Positions 39,865 to 47,441 of a DNA stretch of 64,000 bases are shown one piece after another; within the stretch, counting starts at the first letter, position 1, and each line of letters starts with the position of its first letter. The notes under the pieces were generated by a model. That model was not told the origin of the DNA, ran no database searches, and was given only the letters and a program-made list of their open reading frames with translations. A program made the position numbers and the translations under genes. Origin of the DNA: VRUE01 sp963715625 (GTDB lineage: Bacteria; Actinomycetota; Thermoleophilia; Solirubrobacterales; 70-9); the NCBI GenBank assembly GCA_963715625.1, contig OY970260.1:1116001-1180000 (forward strand), read 5' to 3'.

Positions 39865-40977
39865 ATGAAGGTTCAGCTGGTCGACCCCTCGGCCTTCACG
39901 CCGCCCTACGACCGCGCTCTGGCCGCGGCGCTCGCACGTGCCGGCGCCGAAGTCGAGCTGCTGACCAGCCGCTTCCTCTACGGCCCGGTCCCCCCGGCAG
40001 AGGGGTACCGGGTGCGCGAGCGCTTCTACCGTCGCACGGCGGCCCGTGGCCTCGATGCCCCCGGGCGCCGGGCTCTCAAGGCCGCCGAGCACCTGGCCGA
40101 CATGGTGCGCCTGCGCCGAGAGCTCGACGCCGACGTCGTCCACTACCAGTGGCTGACGATGCCGGCCCTGGACGCACACCTGCTGCCGCCGCTGCGCCCG
40201 CGCGTGTGCACCGCGCACTACGTGCTCCCCCCGCAGCCGAGTCGTCGCGACCTGGCTACGGCGCGCGGAGTGTTCGGACGCATGGACGCGGTCGTCGCCC
40301 ACTCCGAGCACGGCGCTGCCCGCCTCAGGGACGAGGTCGACCTGGACTCGGAGCGCATCCGCGTCATCCCCCACGGCGCTTTCGACTACCTCACCCGCCT
40401 CCCCGAGGAGAGGCCGCTGCCGCCCGAGCTGGAGGGCGCAGAGGTGCCGGTGATCCTCTTCTTCGGCCTGTTGCGTCCCTACAAGGGCCTCGACACGCTG
40501 CTCGAGGCCTTTCGCGAGGTCCGCGACGCCGAGCTCTGGATCGTCGGCAACCCGCGCATGGGCCCGGAGCCGCTGCACCGCCTCGCCGATGCCGCCCCGG
40601 GCCGCGTCCGCTTCGTCACCCGCTTCGTCGAGGACGCCGAGATCCCGGCGATCTTCCGCCGCGCCGACGTCGTCGTACTCCCCTACCGCGATGCCGAGCA
40701 CTCCGGCGTGCTCTACACCGGCCTCGCCTTCGGCAAGCCACTCGTCCTCACCACCGTCGGCGGCTTCCCCGAGGTCGCGGCCACAGGCGCCGCCCGGCTC
40801 GTCCCACCGGAGAACCCTGCCGCCCTCGCGAGCGCCATGAACGAGCTCGTCGCGGACCCGGACGCACGCGAGCGCCTGGCCCGGGCCGCCGCCGAGGCCG
40901 CCGCCGGCCCCTACTCCTGGGACGCCGTCGCCGCCCAGACCCTCGCCCTCTACCGCGACCTCCTCGACCGTCGATGA
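39865..40977 (+). CDS. Family 4 glycosyltransferase
   Basis: A 370-residue GT-B enzyme: KVQLVDPSAFTPPYDRALAA at the start, VIPHGAFDYL near residue 170, VILFFGLLRPYKGLDTLLEA near residue 195 and the donor-binding YRDAEHSGVLYTGLAFGKP near residue 275. It is a retaining transferase for a surface glycan. It diverges from the GT2 gene at 38901-39854 with only ten bases between start codons. Confidence 0.9.
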   Translation: MKVQLVDPSAFTPPYDRALAAALARAGAEVELLTSRFLYGPVPPAEGYRVRERFYRRTAARGLDAPGRRALKAAEHLADMVRLRRELDADVVHYQWLTMPALDAHLLPPLRPRVCTAHYVLPPQPSRRDLATARGVFGRMDAVVAHSEHGAARLRDEVDLDSERIRVIPHGAFDYLTRLPEERPLPPELEGAEVPVILFFGLLRPYKGLDTLLEAFREVRDAELWIVGNPRMGPEPLHRLADAAPGRVRFVTRFVEDAEIPAIFRRADVVVLPYRDAEHSGVLYTGLAFGKPLVLTTVGGFPEVAATGAARLVPPENPAALASAMNELVADPDARERLARAAAEAAAGPYSWDAVAAQTLALYRDLLDRR

Positions 40978-40990
40978 GGCCCCAAACCCG

Positions 40991-41037
40991 TTCCGGTGCG
41001 CTTTATGCCACCTATGGGCGCATAAAGCGCACCGGAA
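40991..41037. repeat. Palindromic repeat family A, copy 2
   Basis: Arms TTCCGGTGCGCTTTATG (40991-41007) and 41021-41037 are perfect 17-bp reverse complements, identical to the arms at 21712-21760. Unlike copies 1 and 3, it lies between two genes read in the same direction. Confidence 0.85.
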
Positions 41038-41052
41038 GCAGATAATCGCCGG

Positions 41053-42177
41053 ATGCTCGCCGCTCTCTTCTGGGTCTCCGCCGGGCTGATCCTCTACACG
41101 CACCTCGGCTACCCGCTCGTTCTGCGGGCGCTCCTCGCCCTGCGCCGCCGGCCGACGCTGGAGCCCGGCACCTGGGAGGAGCTGCCGCGCGTCTCGCTGA
41201 TCGTCGCCGCCTACGACGAGGAGGAGGTGATCGAGGCCAAGGTCGCCAATGCGCTCGCGCTCGAGTACCCGCGCGAGCGCCTCGAGCTGATCGTCGCCTC
41301 CGACGGATCGACCGACGCGACGGCCGAGCGGGCGCGTGAGGCAGGCGCCGACATCGTGCTGGAGCTGCCGCGCGCGGGCAAGCTCGCCGCCCAGAACGCG
41401 GCCGCCGAGCGGGCATCCGGCGAGATCCTCGCCTTCTCCGACGCCAACAGCGCTTGGCAGCCCGACGCCCTGCGTCACCTGGTCGAGCCCTTCGCCGACC
41501 CGGCGATCGGCTACGCCTGCGGCCAGGTCCGGTTCCTCGACTCCGCCGGCGACAACCTCGAGGGCTCCTACTGGCGCTACGAGATGAAGGTGCGGGAGAT
41601 GGAGTCCGCGCTCGCCGGCGTCACGGCCGGCAACGGCGCGATCTACGCCGTGCGCGCCAGCGCCTACCTCCCGCTCGCCGCCTCGGGGAGCCACGACCTC
41701 TCGTTCCCCTTCCTGCTGGCGAAGAAGGGGAGGCGCTCTCTCTACGTCCCCTGGGCGCGGGCCGAGGAGAAGATGGTGCCGACCATGGAGGGCGAGTTCG
41801 CCCGCAAACGGCGGATGATGGTCGGGCTCTGGGACATCGTCGTCGGCGAGCGGATGATCTCCCCGCGCGGCTACACGCCGCTCTACGCCTTCGAGCTCGC
41901 CTCCCACCGGCTGCTGCGCTACCTCACCCCGCTCCTGCACCTGTTCGCCTTCGTCGCCAACCTCCTCCTGCTGGACCAGGGCTGGGTCTATGTCGTCGCC
42001 TACGGGATTCAGCTGGCCGCGATCGCGGCGGCGATCCTCGGCGGCCAGTTCCGCATCGCCCCGTTCCGCATCGCCCGTTACTACGCGATGACCACGCTCT
42101 CGATCGCAGCGGGCCTCTGGGACCGCATGCGCAAGGGCCCGCCGGCCGCCTGGGACAAGGCTCCCGGAACGCGATGA
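41053..42177 (+). CDS. Family 2 glycosyltransferase with membrane helices
   Basis: A 374-residue processive-type GT2: one N-terminal helix (LFWVSAGLILYTHLGYPLVL), catalytic domain with VSLIVAAYDEEEVIEAKV, IVASDGSTDATAERA, FSDANSAWQPDALRHL and a late RRMMVGLWDI (the QRxRW-like region), then three C-terminal helices. It resembles cellulose/hyaluronan synthase-like enzymes. The stop codon is inside the left arm of the inverted repeat at 42173. Confidence 0.9.
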   Translation: MLAALFWVSAGLILYTHLGYPLVLRALLALRRRPTLEPGTWEELPRVSLIVAAYDEEEVIEAKVANALALEYPRERLELIVASDGSTDATAERAREAGADIVLELPRAGKLAAQNAAAERASGEILAFSDANSAWQPDALRHLVEPFADPAIGYACGQVRFLDSAGDNLEGSYWRYEMKVREMESALAGVTAGNGAIYAVRASAYLPLAASGSHDLSFPFLLAKKGRRSLYVPWARAEEKMVPTMEGEFARKRRMMVGLWDIVVGERMISPRGYTPLYAFELASHRLLRYLTPLLHLFAFVANLLLLDQGWVYVVAYGIQLAAIAAAILGGQFRIAPFRIARYYAMTTLSIAAGLWDRMRKGPPAAWDKAPGTR

Positions 42178-42276
42178 CGCCTCGTGACCGGCGCATATCG
42201 GCGTCCTCGGTCGCTCGCGTGCAGCAGCACGCCACGCTCCCTGCGTCCTTGATCTGCTTGGTCACGAGGCGTCATC
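42173..42276. repeat. Inverted repeat with 17-bp arms
   Basis: GATGACGCCTCGTGACC (42173-42189) is perfectly complementary to 42260-42276. The interior holds another perfect stem, GCGTGC/GCACGC. The left arm contains the stop codon of the upstream glycosyltransferase, and the right arm ends eight bases before the next gene. No matching family member was found in the window. Confidence 0.8.
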
Positions 42277-42283
42277 CGTAGAT

Positions 42284-42847
42284 ATGCCCAGGGTCTTCGA
42301 CATCGTCGTCGCTTCGCTCGCGCTGCTCCTGCTCTCGCCCATCCTGCTGATCGCGGCCATCGCAATCAAGCTGGGCAGCCGCGGGCCGGTCCTCTACCGC
42401 CAGCGGCGGGTCGGGCTCGGTGGCCGCGAGTTCGAGATGCTGAAGCTGCGCACGATGGTCGAGGGCTCCGACCCGGTCGGCGTCGGCACCGTCGTCACCC
42501 GCGACGACCCGCGGGTCACGGGTGCAGGCCGCATCCTGCGGCGGACCTCGCTCGACGAGATCCCCAACCTGGTCAACGTCCTGCGCGGCGACATGGCCGT
42601 CGTCGGCCCCCGCCCGACGATCCCCGCCCAGGTGAAGGACTACACCCCGCGCCAGCACCGCCGCCACGAGGTCCGCCCCGGGATCACCGGCTGGGCCCAG
42701 GTCCAGGGCCGTGCCGGCATCCCCTGGGAGGAGCGGATCGAGCTCGACGTCGAGTACGTCGAGCGCCGCAGCGCCGCCCTCGACGCCCGCATCCTCGCCA
42801 AGACCGCCTGGCTCCTCGTCACCGGCCACGGCCTGGCGCCGGACTGA
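42284..42847 (+). CDS. Undecaprenyl-phosphate sugar phosphotransferase
   Basis: A 187-residue monotopic phosphoglycosyl transferase that starts glycan repeat units by loading a sugar-phosphate onto undecaprenyl phosphate. One N-terminal reentrant helix (FDIVVASLALLLLSPILLIA) is followed by GPVLYRQRRVGLGG, EMLKLRTM, the catalytic RTSLDEIPNLVNVLRGDMA with DE, and VVGPRPTI. It belongs to the small PglC/WcaJ catalytic-domain class and fits the surrounding Wzx/Wzy-type genes. Confidence 0.93.
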   Translation: MPRVFDIVVASLALLLLSPILLIAAIAIKLGSRGPVLYRQRRVGLGGREFEMLKLRTMVEGSDPVGVGTVVTRDDPRVTGAGRILRRTSLDEIPNLVNVLRGDMAVVGPRPTIPAQVKDYTPRQHRRHEVRPGITGWAQVQGRAGIPWEERIELDVEYVERRSAALDARILAKTAWLLVTGHGLAPD

Positions 42848-42852
42848 CGTAA

Positions 42853-42895
42853 GTGCAACGCGTTACGGCGCTCAGGGAGCCGTAACGCGTTGCAC
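42853..42895. repeat. Palindromic repeat family C, copy 1
   Basis: GTGCAACGCGTTACGGC (42853-42869) is perfectly complementary to 42879-42895 across a nine-base loop. The GTGCAACGCGTT motif recurs in hairpins at 54483-54529 and 58412-58456. Confidence 0.8.
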
Positions 42896-42921
42896 CTCGG
42901 TGGGGGCCTTAGGGTTCCGGC

Positions 42922-43470
42922 ATGAGTGACAGGCCAGCCGTTTCCCTGTGCCCCTTCCAGCCCGGCGATGCCGCCGCGGTGCACCGCTGGTTCAACAACC
43001 CGGCGGCGACCGCCTCGCTGATGGAGCAGCGCGACGGGTTCTCCCTGGAGGAAGCCGAGGCCTGGGTCGGCCGGGCGATGGACGACTCGGGCGAGGACCG
43101 CAAGTACGCGATCGCGGTCGAGGGCTTCGCCGAGCCGGTCGGCTTCACCGCGCTCTACGGGCTCTTCCGCCAGACCGCGCCGGAGCTGGGGGCGCTGATC
43201 GGCGACGACGTGCGGGGCATGGGGGTGGGACGCCGCGCCGAGGCGCTGACCCTGGCCAAGGCCTTCGACGAGTTCGGCGCCCACCGCGTCTACGGCCGCA
43301 TCCCGGCTCGCAACGAGATCGCGAAGAAGACCGTGGCCGGCCTCGGCTGGAAGCACGAGGGGACGATGCGCGCCCACCTGCGCCGCGAGGGCGCTCCCGC
43401 CGAGGACTGCGAGATCTGGGGCGTCCTGCCCGACGAGTTCCGAGCCGCCGCGGCTGACCTGCTCTCGTGA
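42922..43470 (+). CDS. GNAT-family acetyltransferase
   Basis: A 182-residue RimJ/RimL-like N-acetyltransferase: LCPFQPGDAAAVHRWFNNPA at the start, IAVEGFAEPVGFTALYG, the acetyl-CoA loop RGMGVGRRAEALTL near residue 98 and VYGRIPARNEIAKKTVAGLG near residue 117. In a glycan region it may acetylate an amino-sugar. That is inference from context. The stop overlaps the next GTG. Confidence 0.88.
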   Translation: MSDRPAVSLCPFQPGDAAAVHRWFNNPAATASLMEQRDGFSLEEAEAWVGRAMDDSGEDRKYAIAVEGFAEPVGFTALYGLFRQTAPELGALIGDDVRGMGVGRRAEALTLAKAFDEFGAHRVYGRIPARNEIAKKTVAGLGWKHEGTMRAHLRREGAPAEDCEIWGVLPDEFRAAAADLLS

Positions 43471-44453
43471 CCGCGCAGGCGCGGGCCGAGCTGGTCGAGG
43501 ACCGAGGCGAGGCGGCGACCAGCGCCGAGCTCTTCCGCTCGCGCCCGTTCCTCGACGCCGAAGGCGTCACCCACACCCTCCGCATCGAGACCGGAGAGGC
43601 CGAGCTGCTCGCGCCGCTGATCGTGCGCGAGGTCGGTGATGGCCCCGAGTGCGACGCGGTCTCCCCATACGGCTATCCGGGTTTCGCCGTCGGTTGTTCG
43701 ATTGACCCCCATATGGGGGGGTCAATCGAACTAGGGGGGTCAAAAGATCACTCGCCGATCGATCCCGCCGATGTGGACTTCTCCGGCACGGGCCTCGTTA
43801 CCGCCTTCATCCGCCACGCGCTCGGGGAGCCGCTGCTCGCCGGCGCGACCGAGCGCAACGTCGTCCAGATCGCGGACCCCGAGCTGCCGGCGAAGAGCAG
43901 GCCCAGCGACCGCAACCAGATCAACAGGAACCTGCGCCGAGGCTACGAGCTCCGCATCGTCCCCGGCCCCGAGACGACCCCTTTCGAGCGCGCCGGCTTC
44001 CTCGCCGCCTACGAGGAGACGATGCGACGCACCGCCGCCGCCGCGCGCTACTTCTTCGGCCGCCGCTACTTCGATCGCATCCTCGAGTCCGACCGCACCT
44101 GGCTCGCCCTCGCCCTCGCCCCCGGCGGCGAGGTCGCGGCAGCCTCGATCGCCGCCCGCAGCGACGGCTTCCTCCACTACTACCTCAGCGGCAGCGCCGA
44201 TTCCCACCTGCGCGACTCGCCGATGAAGAACGTGGTTGCCGCCCTGGTGGAGCTCACGGCCGAGCAGGGCCTGCCGCTCAACCTCGGCGGAGGCATCGCC
44301 CGGGGCGACAGGCTGGAGGAGTTCAAGCGCGGCTTCGCCAACCGCGAGCAGCCTTGGCACACCTCGGAGATCGTCTGCGACGAGGACGCCTACGCGCGCC
44401 TCTGCTCCGGCGATGACAGCGCCGGCTTCTTCCCCGCCTACAGGTCTAGTTGA
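43467..44453 (+). CDS. FemAB/GNAT-like acyltransferase with palindromic insertion
   Basis: A 328-residue protein with a double-GNAT (FemAB-like) pattern: SPYGYPGF near residue 67, INRNLRRGYELRIVP near residue 152, ETMRRTAAAARYFFGRRYF near residue 187 and HYYLSGSADSHL near residue 233. It may attach an amino acid or acyl group to a glycan or peptidoglycan. Residues about 77-88 (SIDPHMGGSIEL) come from an in-frame DNA palindrome that interrupts the usual core. GTG start overlaps the upstream stop (GTGA). Confidence 0.82.
   Translation: MTAQARAELVEDRGEAATSAELFRSRPFLDAEGVTHTLRIETGEAELLAPLIVREVGDGPECDAVSPYGYPGFAVGCSIDPHMGGSIELGGSKDHSPIDPADVDFSGTGLVTAFIRHALGEPLLAGATERNVVQIADPELPAKSRPSDRNQINRNLRRGYELRIVPGPETTPFERAGFLAAYEETMRRTAAAARYFFGRRYFDRILESDRTWLALALAPGGEVAAASIAARSDGFLHYYLSGSADSHLRDSPMKNVVAALVELTAEQGLPLNLGGGIARGDRLEEFKRGFANREQPWHTSEIVCDEDAYARLCSGDDSAGFFPAYRSS
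43697..43730. repeat. Palindrome inside a coding sequence
   Basis: TTCGATTGACCCCC (43697-43710) is complementary to GGGGGTCAATCGAA (43717-43730) around six bases. A further half-copy (GGGGGGTCAA) follows at about 43734-43743. It is unlike the surrounding coding sequence and is read in frame. Confidence 0.85.
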
Positions 44454-45225
44454 CCGTCGGTTCCAGCGGGGTGGGCGCGGTCGGTTTGAAGGTGTTGACC
44501 GGCTCGCCGCCGTATTTGCCCCAGGTCTCCTTGGCGAAGGCCCGGATCGCGTCGAGCGTGATCGCGCCCTTGTACTCGTTGCAGCCGAGCAGGTTCGTCC
44601 AGGTCGTCGCCGCAACTTCGTAGGCCATGTTCTCGTTGGGGAAGAGCAGCGTCCCGCCCCACATCGTTTCGTAGAGGCCGATCAGTTCCTCCTGGTCGGC
44701 CTCGGAGAGGTCGGGGCTGTACTGGATCTCCAGACGACCGTGCTCGAGCGAGTGGACGATGGCGGTTTCCTTCGGAGTTTCGCTGTAGGCCCCGTCGGCC
44801 TGGGCGATTTCGGAGTGGGTACCCGAGGTCGGAGGGTTCGTCCCGTAGCTCGGTCCCGTGGCGGTTGGCGGGATGTGTTCGTGGCCCTCGTCCTTGAGCT
44901 TGAGCCGCAGATCGCAGTCGGCCCTCTTCGCCGCCTCTTTCAGGCTGGTGACCTTGGCGATGGGAGACTCGCCGCCGGAGCGCTTGTCCGGCTGGATGCC
45001 GAAGGTTTCGCCGGTGCCGACGTCGATGTGGGCTTCGCCACCGTCGTTCTTGCCGGCGGAGGAGGCGATGGCGACGACGATGCCGACGATCACGACCAGG
45101 CCGATCGCCCCGGCCACGCCGTAGCCCACCATCAGGCGACGTCGCTCGGACGAGGCATGCTTCTTCTCACGCTCCTGCCGAGCCTGGCGAAGCCGCTCTC
45201 TCTCTTCCTCCCTGCGATTAGCCAT
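44446..45225 (-). CDS. DUF3105 membrane-anchored protein
   Basis: A 259-residue protein: a charged N-terminal coil (NRREEERERLRQARQERE), one membrane helix (YGVAGAIGLVVIVGIVVAIA) and an outer DUF3105 domain with the family's NPPTSGTHSE near residue 135 and IVHSLEHGRLEIQYSP near residue 157. Histidines in these motifs suggest metal binding, but no function is established. It ends tail to tail with the FemAB-like gene (8-base overlap) and is 19 bases from metF on the same strand. Confidence 0.85.
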   Translation of the reverse strand: MANRREEERERLRQARQEREKKHASSERRRLMVGYGVAGAIGLVVIVGIVVAIASSAGKNDGGEAHIDVGTGETFGIQPDKRSGGESPIAKVTSLKEAAKRADCDLRLKLKDEGHEHIPPTATGPSYGTNPPTSGTHSEIAQADGAYSETPKETAIVHSLEHGRLEIQYSPDLSEADQEELIGLYETMWGGTLLFPNENMAYEVAATTWTNLLGCNEYKGAITLDAIRAFAKETWGKYGGEPVNTFKPTAPTPLEPTVN

Positions 45226-45244
45226 AGCAGCCGGGCTATTTTAG

Positions 45245-46162
45245 TCAGAGCGACTTGGCCAAGTCGCCAGTGGCGCCCCGGCGCCTCTCCCAGGGTCGTG
45301 CGGCACGCAGGGCGCCGAGCACCGCCCGCGTCGCCGGCGCCCGGTTCAGCGCGTAGAAATGGATGCCCGGAGCGCCCGCCACGAGCAGCTCCGCACACTG
45401 CTGTGCCGCGTAGGCGACTCCGAGCTCGAACTCGGCCCGCTCGTCCCCGCCGGCCGCGGCGAAAGCCTCCTCGAGCCGACTCGGGATCGAGGCGTCGCAG
45501 AGCTCGCAGATCCGCTTCGTCTGCGCGAAGCTGGCCACGGGGATCACCCCGGCGAGGATCGGCACCCTGACCCCCGCGGCCCGTGCCTCGGCGACGAAGT
45601 CGAAGTAGACCTGGTTGTCGAAGAAGAGCTGCGTGATCAGGAACGACGCTCCGGCCTCGACCTTGGTCTTCAGGTAGGCGAGGTCCGTCTTCAGGTCCGG
45701 GGCCTCCGGGTGCACCTCGGGGAAGCAGGCGCCGCCGACGGTGAAGTCCCACCCGCCGGCGATGAACGCGGCCAGCTCCGCCGCGCTTCCCAGGCCCCCC
45801 TCGGGCTGGACGAAATCCTCCTGGCCCCGAGGCGGGTCGCCGCGCAGCGCGAAGACGTTCTCGATCCCTGCCCCGGCGATCCGGTCGAGCGTCGCCGCGA
45901 GGCCCTCGCGCGTCTCGCCGACGCAGCTGAGGTGAGCCATCGTCTCGAATCCCAGCTCGTCCTTGAGGGCCCGGGTGATCTCGACCGTCCCCTCGCGGGT
46001 CGAGCCGCCCGCCCCGTAGGTGACCGAGACGAAGTCGGGCTCGAGCTCCCGCAGCGCGCGAGCGGTGTCGAACAGCGCCACCGTCGCCTCCGCCGTCTTC
46101 GGCGGGAAGAGCTCGACCGAGAAGGTCGGGCCCTCGGAGGCGATGATCTCGTCGATCCGCAC
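45245..46162 (-). CDS. metF: 5,10-methylenetetrahydrofolate reductase
   Basis: MetF reduces methylene-THF to methyl-THF for methionine synthesis. The 305-residue flavoprotein has TFSVELFPPKTAEA at the start with the catalytic Glu, DFVSVTYGAGGS near residue 43, NVFALRGDPPRG near residue 102 and FLITQLFFDNQVYFDF near residue 173. GTG at 46162. The 405 bases upstream hold no gene; I looked there for a SAM or cobalamin riboswitch on this strand and found no recognisable one. Confidence 0.95.
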   Translation of the reverse strand: MRIDEIIASEGPTFSVELFPPKTAEATVALFDTARALRELEPDFVSVTYGAGGSTREGTVEITRALKDELGFETMAHLSCVGETREGLAATLDRIAGAGIENVFALRGDPPRGQEDFVQPEGGLGSAAELAAFIAGGWDFTVGGACFPEVHPEAPDLKTDLAYLKTKVEAGASFLITQLFFDNQVYFDFVAEARAAGVRVPILAGVIPVASFAQTKRICELCDASIPSRLEEAFAAAGGDERAEFELGVAYAAQQCAELLVAGAPGIHFYALNRAPATRAVLGALRAARPWERRRGATGDLAKSL

Positions 46163-46221
46163 GCGCGGAGGTTAGCTGCCCCGCATTTCCCCGGAGTTTG
46201 CGGGAACGCATTCGCCGCCCC

Positions 46222-46384
46222 CCTAGCGCCGCCGCCGTGTGCGCGCTAGGTTCGCTCTGCGATCGGGAGAGACAGGAGCCGCGGAAGCCCAGCGGAACAC
46301 CGTCTCGAAGGTGGCGCGACGAGCTTCACGTGCGAAGGCTACGCACGGGGCAGGCGACGAGCGTCACCCTCGGTCGCGTTTTTC
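46222..46384 (+). ncRNA. Candidate structured RNA or leader
   Basis: In the 405-base gap between divergent metF and the enoyl-CoA hydratase gene, plus-strand hairpins occur in series: CCTAGCGC/GCGCTAGG (46222-46229, 46243-46250), GTGCG/CGCAC (46330-46334, 46342-46346) and a terminator at 46354-46383. No gene on this strand ends nearby that would need this terminator, which implies a short transcript. I could not match it to a known riboswitch. The rest of the gap (46385-46567) shows only a 6-bp stem CGACGG/CCGTCG. Confidence 0.35.
46354..46383 (+). terminator. Intrinsic terminator-like hairpin
   Basis: GCGACGAG (46354-46361) pairs with CTC-G-GTCGC (46369-46377, one bulge), and five T residues follow at 46379-46383. 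It is the best classical terminator shape in the window but follows no plus-strand gene. Confidence 0.55.
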
Positions 46385-46567
46385 GTTCTACGGGGCGGGT
46401 CGTCCCGTCCGACGGCTCGCCTAGCGTCCAAGTCCGGCCGTCGAGAACCTGCCCTCGATGGCCGCGCGTGCCGGGGCGCACCACCCGGGAGCTGGGCGTC
46501 GCAGCGAGACCCGGATGGCCGCCGCGACTAGCCCGCCCACTCCCACCTCTATGCGAGGATCTCGGCG

Positions 46568-47320
46568 ATGAGCGGTGAGCTTCGCTACGAGCGGGTCGGG
46601 GCGGCGGCCGTGCTGACGATCGACCGGCCGGAGCGGCGGAATGCGATCGACGCTGCTGCTGCGGAGGCGTTCCGGCAAGGCCTGACGGATTTTGAGGCCG
46701 ACGACGACGCGCGTGTCTTGATCCTCACCGGCGCCGGCGGCGTCGCCTTCTGCGCCGGCGCCGACCTGAAGGCGATGGACCTCGAAGTCGACCACCCCGG
46801 CGGACCGATGGGCCCCACTCGCCTGACGCCTTCCAAGCCGGCGCTCGCCGCCGTCGACGGCTGGTGCCTGGCCGGCGGCGTCGAGCTTGCCCTCTGGTGC
46901 GACCTGCGCATCGCCACCCCGCAATCGACCTTCGGCCTCTTCGAGCGTCGCTGGGGCGTCCCCCTCCTCGACGGCGGTACCCAGCGCCTGCCCCGCATCG
47001 TCGGCATGGGCCGGGCACTGGAGCTGATCCTCACCGGCCGCCCCGTAGAGGCTGAAGAGGCGCACCGGATCGGCCTGGTCAACGAGGTCGCCGAGCCCGG
47101 CAAGCACCTCGACCGAGCCCTGGAGCTCGCCGAGCGCATAGCCGGCTTCCCCCAGGAGACGATGCTCGCCGACCGCCAAGCCGCAATAGGGGGCTACGGC
47201 CTCCCCCTCTCAGAGGGCATAGCCCTGGAGCACAAGCTAGGCCGAGAGACCCTCCACGTCGCGGTCAAAGGCGCCAAGCAATTTGCCGAAGGCGCCGGCC
47301 GCCACGGCAAAGGCGTCTGA
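46568..47320 (+). CDS. Enoyl-CoA hydratase/isomerase family protein
   Basis: A 250-residue crotonase-fold protein: VLTIDRPERRNAIDAAAAEA near residue 15, the oxyanion loop FCAGADLKAM near residue 61 and CLAGGVELALWCDLRIATP near residue 99, with Glu at the catalytic position and FGLFERRWGVPLLDGGTQRL near residue 121. It probably hydrates or isomerises an acyl-CoA. The precise substrate is unknown. No other fatty-acid genes are close. Confidence 0.88.
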   Translation: MSGELRYERVGAAAVLTIDRPERRNAIDAAAAEAFRQGLTDFEADDDARVLILTGAGGVAFCAGADLKAMDLEVDHPGGPMGPTRLTPSKPALAAVDGWCLAGGVELALWCDLRIATPQSTFGLFERRWGVPLLDGGTQRLPRIVGMGRALELILTGRPVEAEEAHRIGLVNEVAEPGKHLDRALELAERIAGFPQETMLADRQAAIGGYGLPLSEGIALEHKLGRETLHVAVKGAKQFAEGAGRHGKGV

Positions 47321-47436
47321 GCGGAAGCCCGGGGGAGGGGCGAAACGTCTTGTACTTTTTCGCGGTCGCCGTCCGAGCGCCAGCAGTCCCCGCCACTCGA
47401 AAAAGTTAAGTGAAGCCCCTCCCCCGGGCTTTCCGC
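47321..47436. repeat. Palindromic repeat family B, copy 2
   Basis: Outer arms 47321-47341 and 47415-47436 are complementary apart from one bulged base. Inside is the family B core: AACGTCTTGTACTTTTTCG (47344-47362), GAGCGCCAG, and CGAAAAAGTTAAGTG (47398-47412). Outer arms differ in sequence from copy 1, yet both are self-complementary. It lies between convergent genes. Confidence 0.85.
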
Positions 47437-47441
47437 CCGAA

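Noticed and set aside
46261..46330. GGGAGAGA followed by CGAAGG, suggesting a glycine riboswitch
   Set aside because: The conserved GCCGAAGGGGCAA and CTCTCAGG parts are missing and spacing is wrong; kept only as an unassigned structured RNA.
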